DNA of 52,167 nucleotides, from positions 1 through 52,167 of the forward strand of contig NZ_MUBK01000005.1 of the NCBI RefSeq assembly GCF_002127545.1, read 5' to 3'. The DNA is from Xenorhabdus beddingii. Its GTDB lineage: Bacteria > Pseudomonadota > Gammaproteobacteria > Enterobacterales > Enterobacteriaceae. The notes under the pieces are model-generated. The model was not told the DNA's origin and did not search any database. It saw nothing but the letters and a program-made list of their open reading frames with translations. Position 1 is the first letter of the stretch. The number at the start of each line of letters is the position of its first letter. Below are positions 38,992 through 48,783 of this stretch, piece by piece. The translations under genes and the position numbers were made by a program.

Positions 38992-40470
38992 TTATCCACC
39001 AACGGCAATGCGTTTCATATCTGTCATATAACCGCGCAAGGTACGGCCGATAGTTTCAATCGGATGGTTATGGATCGCTTCATTTACATCACGCAACTGC
39101 GCATTGTCGATGCCACGCTCTGCAATGGCCTTCCCTAAATCCCCGGCTTGCAGAGTTGCCATGAATTTTTCTTTCAGCAGTGGAACCGCGACATATGAGA
39201 ACAGGTAGTTACCGTATTCTGCGGTATCAGAAATCACCACGTTCATTTCATACAGACGCTTGCGGGCAATGGTGTTCGCAATCAACGGCAGTTCATGCAG
39301 GGATTCATAATAGGCGGATTCTTCAATAATGCCGGTATCCACCATGGTTTCGAATGCCAGTTCTACTCCGGCCTTGACCATTGCAATCAGCAAAACGCCA
39401 TGATCAAAGTATTCCTGCTCACTGATGTTGCCATGATAGTCCGGGTAATTTTCGAAAGGGGTTCGGCCCGTTTCCTCGCGCCAAGTCAGCAGATTTTTGT
39501 CGTCATTCGCCCAGTCAGCCATCATTGTAGAAGAGAATTGACCAGAAATGATGTCATCCATATGTTTTTGGAACAACGGGGCCAGGATAGTCTTCAACTG
39601 CTCAGACAGCGCATAAGCACGCAGTTTCGCGGGATTGGAAAGGCGATCCATCATCAACGTAATGCCGCCCTGTTTCAAGGCTTCTGTAATCGTTTCCCAG
39701 CCAAACTGAATTAATTTCCCTGCATAGCCCGGCTCAATGCCATCGGACACCAATTGGTCATAACACAGCAGGGAACCGGCCTGTAACATGCCACACAGAA
39801 TGGTCTGCTCACCCATCAGGTCAGATTTAACTTCTGCCACAAAAGACGATTCCAGAACCCCTGCGCGATGCCCACCCGTTGCGGCGGCCCACGCTTTGGC
39901 AATCGCCATCCCCTCGCCTTTCGCATCATTTTCCGGATGTACGGCAATCAGGGTCGGAACACCAAATCCACGTTTGTATTCTTCGCGCACTTCGGTTCCG
40001 GGGCACTTAGGGGCAACCATCACAACCGTGATATCTTTGCGTACCTGTTCACCCACTTCGACGATATTGAAACCGTGGGAATAGCCCAATGCGGCGCCTT
40101 CTTTCATCAAGGGCTGAACTGCCTGAACTACCGCTGAATGTTGTTTGTCTGGTGTCAGGTTGATAACCAGATCGGCTTGTGGAACGAGTTCTTCATACGT
40201 GCCAACCTTGAAACCATTTTCCGTGGCCTTGCGCCATGATGCTCGTTTTTCATCAATCGCTGCTTTACGCAGGGCATAAGAGATGTCCAGACCAGAATCG
40301 CGCATGTTAAGACCTTGGTTTAACCCTTGCGCACCACAGCCTATAATCACCACTTTCTTACCTTTTAAATACCCTGCCTCGTCAGCAAATTCTTCCCGCG
40401 CCATAAAACGGCATTTGCCCAACTGCGCCAATTGCTGGCGTAAGTTCAACGTATCAAAATAATTAGCCAT
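38992..40470 (-). CDS. ilvC: ketol-acid reductoisomerase IlvC
   Basis: NADPH- and Mg-dependent isomeroreductase, the second common step of valine and isoleucine synthesis. The 492 residues match the long class II form of enterics, with a duplicated knotted C-terminal domain. Rossmann motif [13 protein letters not shown] (about 43-55); [13 protein letters not shown] and E-L-P-L-I-A-N-T-I are metal and substrate blocks. It is divergent from ilvY. In E. coli IlvY activates ilvC when acetolactate or acetohydroxybutyrate is present. Confidence 0.98.
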   Translation of the reverse strand: MANYFDTLNLRQQLAQLGKCRFMAREEFADEAGYLKGKKVVIIGCGAQGLNQGLNMRDSGLDISYALRKAAIDEKRASWRKATENGFKVGTYEELVPQADLVINLTPDKQHSAVVQAVQPLMKEGAALGYSHGFNIVEVGEQVRKDITVVMVAPKCPGTEVREEYKRGFGVPTLIAVHPENDAKGEGMAIAKAWAAATGGHRAGVLESSFVAEVKSDLMGEQTILCGMLQAGSLLCYDQLVSDGIEPGYAGKLIQFGWETITEALKQGGITLMMDRLSNPAKLRAYALSEQLKTILAPLFQKHMDDIISGQFSSTMMADWANDDKNLLTWREETGRTPFENYPDYHGNISEQEYFDHGVLLIAMVKAGVELAFETMVDTGIIEESAYYESLHELPLIANTIARKRLYEMNVVISDTAEYGNYLFSYVAVPLLKEKFMATLQAGDLGKAIAERGIDNAQLRDVNEAIHNHPIETIGRTLRGYMTDMKRIAVGG

Positions 40471-40564
40471 GGTGACTCCGATATCATTAGGTGTGAGGTC
40501 GTTTGCATAGTGCCAATATATGACATGAACGCCATTGCTTAAATTGATATATTGACAAGACTAT

Positions 40565-40581
40565 ATTGCAATTTATGCAAT
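40565..40581. promoter_or_regulatory. IlvY operator
   Basis: Perfect inverted repeat ATTGCA-N5-TGCAAT in the 156-bp spacer between divergent ilvC and ilvY. It has the size and T-N11-A form of a LysR-type recognition site. A more degenerate ATTGC-containing element lies at about 40534-40557 and could be the second operator that covers the ilvC promoter. Confidence 0.7.
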
Positions 40582-40626
40582 GACTTTTCTCTCATCCCAA
40601 AGTCTCCAGACAAAAGGCGCGAAACG

Positions 40627-41508
40627 ATGGATCTCCGTGATTTAAAACTGTTTTTACACCTTGCAGAAAGTTGTCACTTCGGACGTACCGCCAAAGCGAT
40701 GCACGTCAGCCCATCCACGCTTTCACGCCAAATCCAGCGTCTTGAAGAATTATTGGGGCACCCGCTTTTTCTACGCGATAACCGAACGGTAAAACTGACC
40801 TCCGCCGGTGAACAATTAAAGCAATTTGCCCAGCAGACTCTGCTGCAATATAAGCAACTACAGCATTCATTAAACCATCAAAGTTCATCATTGACCGGGG
40901 AGTTGCGTCTGTTTTGTTCCGTGACGGCGGCATACAGCCATCTTCCACAAGTCTTGGATAAATTCAGGGCAGAGCATCCTTGGGTGGAAATCAAGCTGAC
41001 AACAGGGGATGCCGCTGATGCCGTTGATAGAGTTCAATCCGACATTGCTGATTTAGGGATTGCAGGCAAACCAGAGAAACTGCCTGATAATGTGAGTTTT
41101 ACTAAAATAGGCGAAGTGCCGTTAGTTTTGATTGCTCCCTCCCTCCCTTGTGCCGTGCGAACCCAAGCGACGCAGAAACAGCCCGACTGGAATGCCATTC
41201 CCTTTATCTTGCCTGAACATGGCCCTTCCCGTAAGCGCATTGAGCTTTGGTTTCGCCGACATAAGATCCTGCATCCGGTCATTTACGCGACGGTTTCCGG
41301 CCATGAGGCCATTGTTTCCATGGTGGCATTAGGTTGTGGGATTGCGTTGATCCCTGCGGTGGTTGTCGAAAATAGCTCGGAAGCGGTACGTAACCGAATC
41401 TCCCTGCTGGAAAATATTTCGCTGGTAGAACCCTTTGAATTAGGTGTTTGTACGCTGAGTAAGCGTTTAAACGATCCTTTGGTCAAGGCGTTTTGGAATC
41501 TGTTATAA
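40627..41508 (+). CDS. ilvY: LysR-type activator IlvY
   Basis: Transcriptional activator of ilvC and repressor of itself, with acetolactate and acetohydroxybutyrate as inducers. From ATG 40627 (MDLRDLKLFLHLAES) the protein has 293 aa, close to the E. coli length. A frame extension 25 codons upstream reads into the operator and is not conserved. Winged helix-turn-helix at residues 1-60 (H-F-G-R-T-A-K-A-M-H-V-S-P-S-T-L-S-R-Q-I), followed by the LysR effector-binding domain with L-T-T-G-D-A-A-D-A. It is convergent with ilvA. Confidence 0.95.
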   Translation: MDLRDLKLFLHLAESCHFGRTAKAMHVSPSTLSRQIQRLEELLGHPLFLRDNRTVKLTSAGEQLKQFAQQTLLQYKQLQHSLNHQSSSLTGELRLFCSVTAAYSHLPQVLDKFRAEHPWVEIKLTTGDAADAVDRVQSDIADLGIAGKPEKLPDNVSFTKIGEVPLVLIAPSLPCAVRTQATQKQPDWNAIPFILPEHGPSRKRIELWFRRHKILHPVIYATVSGHEAIVSMVALGCGIALIPAVVVENSSEAVRNRISLLENISLVEPFELGVCTLSKRLNDPLVKAFWNLL

Positions 41509-41539
41509 CCTGATCATGATAATCTGAAATGGAATCAGC

Positions 41540-41565
41540 AAAATAACCCACGAATGGGTTATTTT
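41540..41565. terminator. bidirectional terminator ilvY/ilvA
   Basis: Perfect 11-bp stem AAAATAACCCA with a 4-nt loop and its complement ending in TTTT. The A/T flanks give U-rich tails in both directions. It sits between the convergent ilvY and ilvA stops. Confidence 0.9.
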
Positions 41566-41577
41566 GCCATGTGTGGA

Positions 41578-43125
41578 TTAAGTCAAAAATAATTTAAACG
41601 AAGAGTTATCGGTTTCGTCATGATATTCATAACCCAACTCATTCAAATGGCGTTCAAAGCAGACTTCCGAACCTGAGAGTTCAAAAGCCGCCAGTACACG
41701 CCCATAATCCGTGCCGTGGCTACGGTAATGAAACAGGGTAATATTCCAGTGAGTACCCAAGGTCTGCAAAAATTTCAGCAAAGCCCCCGGAGATTCAGGA
41801 AAGGCAAAACTAAACAATCGTTCCTGCAATGGCTTGGATGGCCTGCCGCCGATCATGTAGCGAACGTGGAGTTTCGCTATTTCATCGTCGGTAAAATCAG
41901 CGACCTGATAGCCAGATGCTTTTAGTTCTTCAATGATTTCAATTCGTTCCGCATTTCCACGCCCCAACCGGATACCGACAAAAATGCAGGCTCTGCTTGG
42001 GTCTGTGGTATCCGAATAACGGTAGCTGAACTCTGTCACAACACGGGTTCCCAATATCTGGCAAAAATTCAGGAAACTGCCCTTTTGTTCAGGAATAGTG
42101 ACCGCCAGCAAAGCCTCACGTTGTTCCCCCAGTTCACAACGCTCTGAAACATAACGCAAACCATGAAAATTCACGTTGGCTCCGGAAAGAATATGCGCCA
42201 GCCGTTCTCCCTGAATTTGGTGCTGCTGGACATATTTTTTCAATCCGGCCAATGCCAGTGCACCGGATGGCTCTGCAATCGCCCTGACATCTTCAAAAAT
42301 ATCTTTCACGGCGGCACAAATGGCATCGCTGTCTACCGTAATAACATCATCAACATATTGCTGGCATAAGCGGAATGTTTCATCGCCAATACGTTTAACT
42401 GCGACGCCTTCCGCAAACAGCCCCACTCTGGGTAAATCGACCGGATGCCCGGCTTCCAGCGCGGCTTTCAGACAGGCGGAATCCTCTGCTTCCACGCCGA
42501 TAACTTTCATTTCGGGTACCAGTTGCTTGATGAGAACGGCGACCCCTGCAATCAATCCCCCGCCACCAACCGGAACAAAGATGCGGTCAAGGTGAACATC
42601 CTGCTGTAACAGTTCCATCGCCAATGTTGCCTGACCGGCAATCACGGCAGGATGGTCGAATGGGGGGACAAAAGTGTAACCGTGCTCTTTGGCCATCTCG
42701 ATCGCTTTTGCTTTTGCTTCATCGAAGTTTGCGCCGTATAACAACACCTTCCCACCAAAACTGCGTACTGCATCAACTTTGATATCCGCTGTAGCGATTG
42801 GCATCACAATCGTGGCCTCTACGCCAACCTTACTGGCCGACAACGCAACACCTTGTGCATGGTTGCCCGCCGAAGCTGTAATCACGCCTCTGGTTTTCTG
42901 TTCTTCCGTCAGACCCGCAATCATCGCGTATGCACCACGCAATTTGAAACTGTGCACCAACTGGCGATCTTCTCGTTTAATCAAAATCGTATTATTTAAG
43001 CGAGCAGAGATCTTTTTCATTTCCTGTAATGGGGTCACTTGAGCAACATCATAAACGGGTGCACTCAATGCGGCTTTGAGGTATTCAGCCCCTTTGGGTT
43101 CAGAGTTAAGAGAATAGACGGCCAC
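41578..43125 (-). CDS. ilvA: threonine deaminase IlvA (biosynthetic)
   Basis: PLP enzyme converting threonine to 2-ketobutyrate, the entry to isoleucine; feedback inhibited by isoleucine. The 515 residues match E. coli (514). PLP Lys61 lies in H-S-F-K-L-R-G-A-Y-A; the glycine loop is G-G-G-G-L; S-A-G-N-H-A-Q-G-V-A is present. Two ACT-like regulatory domains occupy about 325-515 (E-R-L-F-S-F-A-F-P-E-S-P-G-A), which marks the biosynthetic, allosteric form rather than TdcB. It begins 2 bp after the ilvD stop. Last gene of ilvGMEDA. Confidence 0.98.
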   Translation of the reverse strand: MAVYSLNSEPKGAEYLKAALSAPVYDVAQVTPLQEMKKISARLNNTILIKREDRQLVHSFKLRGAYAMIAGLTEEQKTRGVITASAGNHAQGVALSASKVGVEATIVMPIATADIKVDAVRSFGGKVLLYGANFDEAKAKAIEMAKEHGYTFVPPFDHPAVIAGQATLAMELLQQDVHLDRIFVPVGGGGLIAGVAVLIKQLVPEMKVIGVEAEDSACLKAALEAGHPVDLPRVGLFAEGVAVKRIGDETFRLCQQYVDDVITVDSDAICAAVKDIFEDVRAIAEPSGALALAGLKKYVQQHQIQGERLAHILSGANVNFHGLRYVSERCELGEQREALLAVTIPEQKGSFLNFCQILGTRVVTEFSYRYSDTTDPSRACIFVGIRLGRGNAERIEIIEELKASGYQVADFTDDEIAKLHVRYMIGGRPSKPLQERLFSFAFPESPGALLKFLQTLGTHWNITLFHYRSHGTDYGRVLAAFELSGSEVCFERHLNELGYEYHDETDNSSFKLFLT

Positions 43126-43127
43126 GA

Positions 43128-44978
43128 TTAACCCCCCAGTTTGGTTTTATCGCGCACAGCCCCTTTGTCAGCACTGGTCGCCAACGAAGCATAGGCCCGC
43201 AATGCTAAAGAAACCTGACGTTCCCGGGATTTAGGTGTCCACGCTTTATCCCCGCGGGATAATTCAGCCTGCGTGCGTTCAGCAAGCTCTTTTTCGCCAA
43301 CATCCAACTCGATTTTGCGGTTTGGAATATCAATCTCAATGATATCTCCATCATAAATCAGCCCGATCAAACCGCCACTGGCCGCTTCCGGGGAAACATG
43401 CCCAATGGATAACCCCGATGTGCCCCCAGAAAAACGGCCATCAGTGATCAATGCACAGCTTTTGCCTAACCCCATTGATTTCAAGTAAGTGGTGGGATAG
43501 AGCATTTCTTGCATGCCCGGCCCCCCTTTCGGGCCTTCATAGCGAATGACGACTATATCACCTGCCAACACTTTTCCGCCCAGAATGGCATCTACCGCAT
43601 CTTCCTGACTCTCATAAACCTTGGCTGGGCCACGGAAAAACAGACTTCCTTCATCCACCCCGGCCGTTTTCACGATACAGCCATCCACAGCAACGTTACC
43701 AGACAGAACCGCCAAGCCGCCATCCTGACTGTAAGCGTGGGTGCGCTCACGAATACACCCGTTCTCACGATCAGTATCCAACGATGGCCAACGACAATCT
43801 TGTGAGAAAGCCTGAGTGGTACGAATGCCTGCCGGCCCTGCGGCATACATGCTCTTAATCCCTTCATCCCCGGTCAGCATGATGTCGTAATGAGCCAAAG
43901 TTTGTGGTAAGTCCAATCCCAAAACATTCTTCACATTTCGGTGTAAAAGCCCTGTACGATCCAGTTCGCCGAGAATCCCCATCACGCCACCAGCACGGTG
44001 TACATCTTCCATATGGTATTTCTGGGTACTTGGAGCCACCTTGCACAAATGAGGCACCTGACGAGACAAACGATCAATGTCTGTCATAGTAAAGTCAATT
44101 TCACCTTCCTGTGCCGCAGCCAACAAATGCAGAACCGTGTTAGTCGATCCCCCCATCGCAATGTCCAGTGTCATGGCATTTTCAAATGCCGCTTTCGTCG
44201 CAATATTACGCGGTAAAGCACTGTCATCATTTCCTTCATAGTAACGTTTGGTCAATTCAACAATTCGCTTACCTGCGTTGATGAATAGATCCTTGCGATC
44301 GGCATGCGTGGCAAGCAATGAACCATTACCCGGTTGTGAAAGCCCCAATGCTTCAGTCAAACAGTTCATCGAGTTCGCAGTAAACATGCCAGAGCAAGAG
44401 CCGCATGTCGGGCACGCTGAACGTTCGATTTGATCGCTTTGTTCGTCGCTGACATTTGGATTGGCTCCCTGAATCATGGCGTCAACCAGATCCAGTTTGA
44501 TGATCTGATCTGATAAACGGGTTTTCCCCGCTTCCATTGGGCCGCCGGAAACAAAAATGACCGGAATATTCAGACGCAGAGATGCCATAAGCATCCCCGG
44601 GGTGATTTTGTCACAATTAGAAATACACACCATGGCATCAGCGCAGTGGGCATTAACCATGTATTCCACCGAGTCAGCAATTAATTCACGCGAAGGCAGT
44701 GAATAGAGCATGCCGCCATGCCCCATCGCGATACCATCATCAACAGCAATTGTGTTGAACTCTTTCGCCACCCCTCCTGATGCCTCAATCTGTTCTGCCA
44801 CCAGTTTGCCAAGATCGCGCAGATGTACATGCCCCGGCACAAACTGAGTGAATGAGTTAACAACCGCAATAATCGGCTTCCCAAAATCTGCATCAGTCAT
44901 ACCTGTGGCCCGCCATAAAGCACGGGCTCCCGCCATATTGCGGCCATGTGTTGTTGTAGCAGAACGGTATTTAGGCAT
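43128..44978 (-). CDS. ilvD: dihydroxyacid dehydratase IlvD
   Basis: Iron-sulfur dehydratase producing the 2-keto acids of valine and isoleucine. From ATG 44978 ([19 protein letters not shown]) it has 616 aa, equal to E. coli, with GGGAG 8 nt upstream. A start five codons further up is less likely. Cluster-ligand cysteines are visible in [10 protein letters not shown] and [27 protein letters not shown] near the C-terminus completes the active site. In E. coli its cluster is oxygen-sensitive. Confidence 0.98.
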   Translation of the reverse strand: MPKYRSATTTHGRNMAGARALWRATGMTDADFGKPIIAVVNSFTQFVPGHVHLRDLGKLVAEQIEASGGVAKEFNTIAVDDGIAMGHGGMLYSLPSRELIADSVEYMVNAHCADAMVCISNCDKITPGMLMASLRLNIPVIFVSGGPMEAGKTRLSDQIIKLDLVDAMIQGANPNVSDEQSDQIERSACPTCGSCSGMFTANSMNCLTEALGLSQPGNGSLLATHADRKDLFINAGKRIVELTKRYYEGNDDSALPRNIATKAAFENAMTLDIAMGGSTNTVLHLLAAAQEGEIDFTMTDIDRLSRQVPHLCKVAPSTQKYHMEDVHRAGGVMGILGELDRTGLLHRNVKNVLGLDLPQTLAHYDIMLTGDEGIKSMYAAGPAGIRTTQAFSQDCRWPSLDTDRENGCIRERTHAYSQDGGLAVLSGNVAVDGCIVKTAGVDEGSLFFRGPAKVYESQEDAVDAILGGKVLAGDIVVIRYEGPKGGPGMQEMLYPTTYLKSMGLGKSCALITDGRFSGGTSGLSIGHVSPEAASGGLIGLIYDGDIIEIDIPNRKIELDVGEKELAERTQAELSRGDKAWTPKSRERQVSLALRAYASLATSADKGAVRDKTKLGG

Positions 44979-45021
44979 TGCTTTCACTCCCATGTTCTTC
45001 TTATCTAATGAACTTCAACAA

Positions 45022-45050
45022 TGAAAACAGGCGGGGAACGACCGCCTGTT
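45022..45050 (-). other. stem-loop between ilvE and ilvD
   Basis: Perfect 9-bp stem AACAGGCGG/CCGCCTGTT (45026-45034 with 45042-45050), followed on the minus strand by TTTTC. It resembles a weak intercistronic terminator or an mRNA 3'-protecting hairpin and could set the ratio of upstream to downstream operon genes. Confidence 0.6.
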
Positions 45051-45067
45051 GGGGTTTATATTTTTAA

Positions 45068-45994
45068 TTAAGGGTTAATGGGGTCCAGCCAGCCCCATTT
45101 GTCTTCTGTCGTACCGTCAAACAGACCAAAAAACGCGTTTTGGATTTTTTTGGTGATAGGGCCTCGTTTGCCAATGCCGACCTGAATGCCATCGACGCTA
45201 CGCACCGGCGTGATTTCCGCCGCCGTTCCTGTCATGAAGACTTCATCTGCCAAATAGAGTGATTCACGAGACAGTGCCTGCTCGCGGACTTCCAAACCCA
45301 GATCCTGCGCCAATTTGATGATGGCATCACGGGTAATTCCCGGCAGGGCAGATGAAGTCAATGGCGGCGTGAACAGAATCCCCTCTTTTACTTCAAATAG
45401 GTTTTCGCCCGCACCTTCTGAAATATAGCCGTGAACGTCCAGAGCAATGCCTTCCTGATAACCATGACGTCTTGCTTCACTTCCCACCAGCAGAGAAGAA
45501 AGATAATTGCCCCCGGCCTTTGCTCCCGTTGGGATGGTATTTGCGGCTACACGATTCCATGAAGACACCATCGCATCGATGCCCTGCTCCAACGCTTCTT
45601 CACCGAGATAAGCGCCCCATGGAAAAGCGGCAATAATGACATCTGTTTTATAACCGGCGGGAGGATTGACTCCCATACCAACATCACCAACAAAGACCAA
45701 TGGACGAATGTAAGCACTGACCAATTTATTTTTGCGCAATGTTGCTCGGCAGGCTTCCATCAACTCATCAACACTCTGACTCACTGGGAAACGGTAAATC
45801 TTGGCTGAGTCACGTAAGCGCTGCATATGTTCACGATGACGAAAAACAACGGGACCTTTGTGAGAATCATAGCAACGAATCCCTTCAAATACGGAAGTAC
45901 CATAATGCAGGGCATGGGACATAACGTGAACTTTAGCCTCTGCCCAAGGCACCATTTCTCCATTGAACCAAATATAATCAGCTTGCTTTGTCAT
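45068..45994 (-). CDS. ilvE: branched-chain amino acid aminotransferase IlvE
   Basis: Fold type IV PLP transaminase making valine, isoleucine and leucine with glutamate as donor. The 308 residues match E. coli (309). The PLP Lys is K159 in T-G-A-K-A-G-G-N-Y. Further signatures are H-Y-G-T-S-V-F-E-G-I-R-C-Y, the substrate-loop Y-I-R-P-L-V-F-V-G-D-V-G-M-G and E-G-A-G-E-N-L-F. It lies 46 bp after ilvM. Confidence 0.98.
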   Translation of the reverse strand: MTKQADYIWFNGEMVPWAEAKVHVMSHALHYGTSVFEGIRCYDSHKGPVVFRHREHMQRLRDSAKIYRFPVSQSVDELMEACRATLRKNKLVSAYIRPLVFVGDVGMGVNPPAGYKTDVIIAAFPWGAYLGEEALEQGIDAMVSSWNRVAANTIPTGAKAGGNYLSSLLVGSEARRHGYQEGIALDVHGYISEGAGENLFEVKEGILFTPPLTSSALPGITRDAIIKLAQDLGLEVREQALSRESLYLADEVFMTGTAAEITPVRSVDGIQVGIGKRGPITKKIQNAFFGLFDGTTEDKWGWLDPINP

Positions 45995-46033
45995 TCTCAG
46001 TTTTCCTTCAATTGCGCACTATTCGCGTACGAT

Positions 46034-46061
46034 GCGCGTATTAATTGGCGCGTATTAATTG
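46034..46061. repeat. 14-bp perfect tandem duplication across the ilvM stop
   Basis: Two identical, adjacent copies of GCGCGTATTAATTG (46034-46047 and 46048-46061). On the minus strand the first-read copy encodes the ilvM residues Q-L-I-R-A. The second supplies Asn and the TAA stop (46041-46043) and starts the ilvM-ilvE spacer. Confidence 0.9.
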
Positions 46062-46301
46062 TGATTCTTTATCTTGGATCTCAACACCAGCAACATCCAC
46101 TAATTTCATCAGTTGAGAAAAAAGTAAATTAACCGGGCGCTGACTGGTCACGGTGAGTTCAATGCTTACATTATCACTATCTCTTGTATGATCCATATTC
46201 AATGCGCATACCCGAAATCCACGATGACGAATGACTCTCAGAATTCGCTCCAAAATCTCAGGACAAAATTTCGCCTGAATAGCCAGTTGATGCTGCATCA
46301 T
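46041..46301 (-). CDS. ilvM: acetolactate synthase II small (regulatory) subunit IlvM
   Basis: ACT-domain partner of IlvG that raises the activity of acetohydroxyacid synthase II. The length is 86 aa from ATG 46301 ([12 protein letters not shown]), which overlaps the ilvG stop by 4 bp (ATGA), so I reject the longer start five codons upstream. Typical blocks are [12 protein letters not shown] and [12 protein letters not shown]. The C-terminus ends I-R-A-N, where E. coli ends I-R-A; the extra Asn and the stop come from a 14-bp duplication. Confidence 0.95.
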   Translation of the reverse strand: MMQHQLAIQAKFCPEILERILRVIRHRGFRVCALNMDHTRDSDNVSIELTVTSQRPVNLLFSQLMKLVDVAGVEIQDKESQLIRAN

Positions 46302-47944
46302 AATGACTTCTCCCACATGGTTTCGTTACCTGCGCCTGGTGGAACCAATGGCCAGACATTCTCTAGTTCTTCAATGGATACGTGTAATAAATAAGCCCCA
46401 TCGCTGTTGAATAAAGCGTCCAAAGCCTCATCCAATTGCGCTTTATCGGTGATTCGTTGCCCCGGGATACCAAAGGCCCGTGCCAACATAAGAAAATCTG
46501 GATTATCCGTTAAGGTCGTTTCGCTATAGCGTTTTTCAAAAAACAGTTCTTGCCACTGACGCACCATCCCTAATCGCTGGTTATCCAATAGAACCATTTT
46601 GACTGGCAACTGCTTGCGTTTGATGGTTCCCAACTCCTGAACATTCATCATGAAAGAACCGTCACCGGATATGCAGATAACCCTATCTTCAGGGCGTGCC
46701 ATCTGAGCGCCAATCGCCGCTGGAATACCAAATCCCATCGTGCCCAACCCACTTGATGTAATGAAATTCTCCGGCTGGCTGAATGTCATGTGCTGGGCAG
46801 ACCACATTTGGTGCTGTCCAACATCGGTGGTAACCACTGTACTCGACGATGCACGGTCAGAAATCTGTTTCAACAGCAAAGGAGCATAAATGCTTTCGCC
46901 CTGATAGTCGTAACGCCATGCGTGTTCATTTTTTAATTGTTTGACTTCGTGCTGCCAGCTTTGGATTGATAAAGATTGCTGTAAGTGAGGCAACAATGTT
47001 TTTAAATCACCCAATAATGAGATGTGGGTCTGACGTAATTTATTGAATTCAACCGGATCAATATCTAAGTGGATCACTTGGGCATGAGGTGCAAAAGTAT
47101 TCAGCTTTCCTGTCACGCGATCATCAAAACGAGCACCAACGGCAATCAATAAATCACAGGACTGAACAGCAAGATTGGCCGCTTTGGTTCCGTGCATCCC
47201 TAACATGCCCAAATAACACTCATGTTCTGAGTCCGCAGCTCCCAAGCCTTTTAATGTGGAAACAACAGGTATTCCGGTTTCTGCAACAAAACTGCGCAAT
47301 TCAGGAACGGCCCCAGACATTCCAACTCCTCCCCCCACGTACAGAACGGGCTTACGAGACGAGGCCAACAGTTGGCGCGCCTGCACCAATTCTTGTTTTG
47401 GGAGAGGATATGTTGGGGAGCTTGGGAGCAAATAGGGAGCAAAATCACCTTGAGCTAATTGAATATCTTTCGGTAAATCAACCAGAACCGGGCCTGGGCG
47501 GCCACTCATGGCAATCGTGAAAGCCTCAGCCATGATTTGGGGGAGCTTTTCCAGTGAATCCACAAGAAAACTGTGCTTTGTGCAGGAAAGGGACATTCCC
47601 AACATATCGATTTCCTGAAAGGCATCCGTCCCTATAAGTTCAGAACTTACCTGACCCGTAATCGCCACAACAGGAACAGAATCCAACAAGGCATCAGCCA
47701 ATCCCGTGATTAAGTTTGTTGCTCCCGGCCCCGATGTTGCGATACAAACCCCGGGCTTGCCACTTGCTCTTGCATAGCCGATTGCTGCCATGACTGCCCC
47801 TTGTTCATGACGGCATAACACGTGCTCAATTCCCCCGTCATACAGCGCATCATAAACTGGCATGATGGCTCCGCCGGGGTAACCGAAAACGATTTCAATT
47901 CCCTGCGTTCGTAATGCTTCTACAACCGATTGTGCCCCGTTCAT
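46298..47944 (-). CDS. ilvG: acetolactate synthase II large (catalytic) subunit IlvG
   Basis: ThDP-dependent acetohydroxyacid synthase, the first common step of the pathway; isozyme II is relatively insensitive to valine. The 548-codon frame is complete, unlike the frameshifted ilvG of E. coli K-12. ThDP-activating Glu47 lies in C-R-H-E-Q-G-A. The ThDP/Mg motif G-D-G-S-F-M-M-N is near residues 425-432, and the FAD-binding middle domain includes [12 protein letters not shown]. It starts about 144 bp after the ilvL stop, with the attenuator between. Confidence 0.98.
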   Translation of the reverse strand: MNGAQSVVEALRTQGIEIVFGYPGGAIMPVYDALYDGGIEHVLCRHEQGAVMAAIGYARASGKPGVCIATSGPGATNLITGLADALLDSVPVVAITGQVSSELIGTDAFQEIDMLGMSLSCTKHSFLVDSLEKLPQIMAEAFTIAMSGRPGPVLVDLPKDIQLAQGDFAPYLLPSSPTYPLPKQELVQARQLLASSRKPVLYVGGGVGMSGAVPELRSFVAETGIPVVSTLKGLGAADSEHECYLGMLGMHGTKAANLAVQSCDLLIAVGARFDDRVTGKLNTFAPHAQVIHLDIDPVEFNKLRQTHISLLGDLKTLLPHLQQSLSIQSWQHEVKQLKNEHAWRYDYQGESIYAPLLLKQISDRASSSTVVTTDVGQHQMWSAQHMTFSQPENFITSSGLGTMGFGIPAAIGAQMARPEDRVICISGDGSFMMNVQELGTIKRKQLPVKMVLLDNQRLGMVRQWQELFFEKRYSETTLTDNPDFLMLARAFGIPGQRITDKAQLDEALDALFNSDGAYLLHVSIEELENVWPLVPPGAGNETMWEKSL

Positions 47945-48027
47945 TGCCGCCTCCCCGTTATGTTTACCTTATAATTGGCTATTGTGATGTTTTGTTATGC
48001 TCATTTCTAAATGTCAAAAACTGTGCC

Positions 48028-48059
48028 AAAAAAAACCCCCGCGCCTTTCGGTGCGGGGG
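48028..48059 (-). terminator. ilvL attenuator
   Basis: GC-rich hairpin (CCCCCGCACC, GAAA loop, GGCGCGGGGG on the minus strand, arms 48036-48045 and 48050-48059) followed by eight T. It lies 30 bp downstream of the ilvL stop and before ilvG, the expected place for leader-peptide-controlled attenuation. Confidence 0.93.
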
Positions 48060-48088
48060 TTTTTGTGGAATCTGGCTATTTTTTCTGT

Positions 48089-48184
48089 CTAAGCCCTCAT
48101 TCGTCCAAATGCAGCCCCGCACGGTGGGATAATCACCACCACGCTCACTATAATTAGGCTAATCACTAGGACAAATGTGTTCAT
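48089..48184 (-). CDS. ilvL: ilv operon leader peptide IlvL
   Basis: 31-codon leader ORF. After M-N-T-F, 13 of the 15 residues 5-19 are Val, Ile or Leu (V-L-V-I-S-L-I-I-V-S-V-V-V-I-I); it ends P-P-C-G-A-A-F-G-R-M-R-A, much like E. coli IlvL. Ribosome stalling at these codons when charged tRNA-Val, tRNA-Ile or tRNA-Leu is short would favour an antiterminator over the downstream hairpin and let transcription enter ilvGMEDA. The ATG at 48184 reads through a stop TAG at 48089-48091. Confidence 0.95.
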   Translation of the reverse strand: MNTFVLVISLIIVSVVVIIPPCGAAFGRMRA

Positions 48185-48783
48185 AATATTGTTCGTTTTA
48201 ACTCGTATGCTTGACGTATATTTAAGAGTTATCACTTTCTATGATTATTGACAATAATTATTTTTATTTTTTTATAACAAAATTATTTTATTTATATTTT
48301 TCATTTAGATAGGATCATCAACAGATGGATTCACTGATATTTTCCTTTTTTCATTCAGAAAAAATTGCTATCTGACTGTTTCATAAAATAATTAATAAAT
48401 TAAATACCAAAAAACAAGTTAATCATCTAGCTACCAATAACATGACATCACAACAAAACCAAAATTAATATTGCTGGTTAATAGTAAGTATTGTTAGTAA
48501 AAAACAACCAAATAATGCATGAATAAAAATTATTAATTCAGGTGGGGAGATAATGGATGTCTATGCTATCCGCATACTCTCAAACTGTTTAGCAGAAAAA
48601 CGCTCATTCTTTATATTATTTATAAATAACATTTAGTTATTATTTTATCTTGAATGAAAAATAATCCCCGTGGTCACCATCATGATAAATATATTTACGA
48701 GCCTCTTCGCACAATAACAAAAAGCGACTTTTTATTATTTTTTATCGATTCATGATAGCAGCTTTCTTGCTAAGGAGAGCATC
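48185..48783. other. AT-rich divergent spacer ilvL/yifB
   Basis: 599 bp with very high A+T, especially 48240-48440, and no supportable ORF. It must hold the ilvLGMEDA promoter. On the minus strand a TTGTCA element (near 48246-48251) could be the -35, but no clean -10 follows at the right distance. Such AT-richness is compatible with IHF, Lrp or H-NS binding, which I cannot prove from sequence. AAGGAG precedes yifB. Confidence 0.5.

Noticed and set aside
46298-47944. Possible ilvG frameshift as in E. coli K-12
   Set aside because: The 548-codon frame is continuous with all ThDP motifs.
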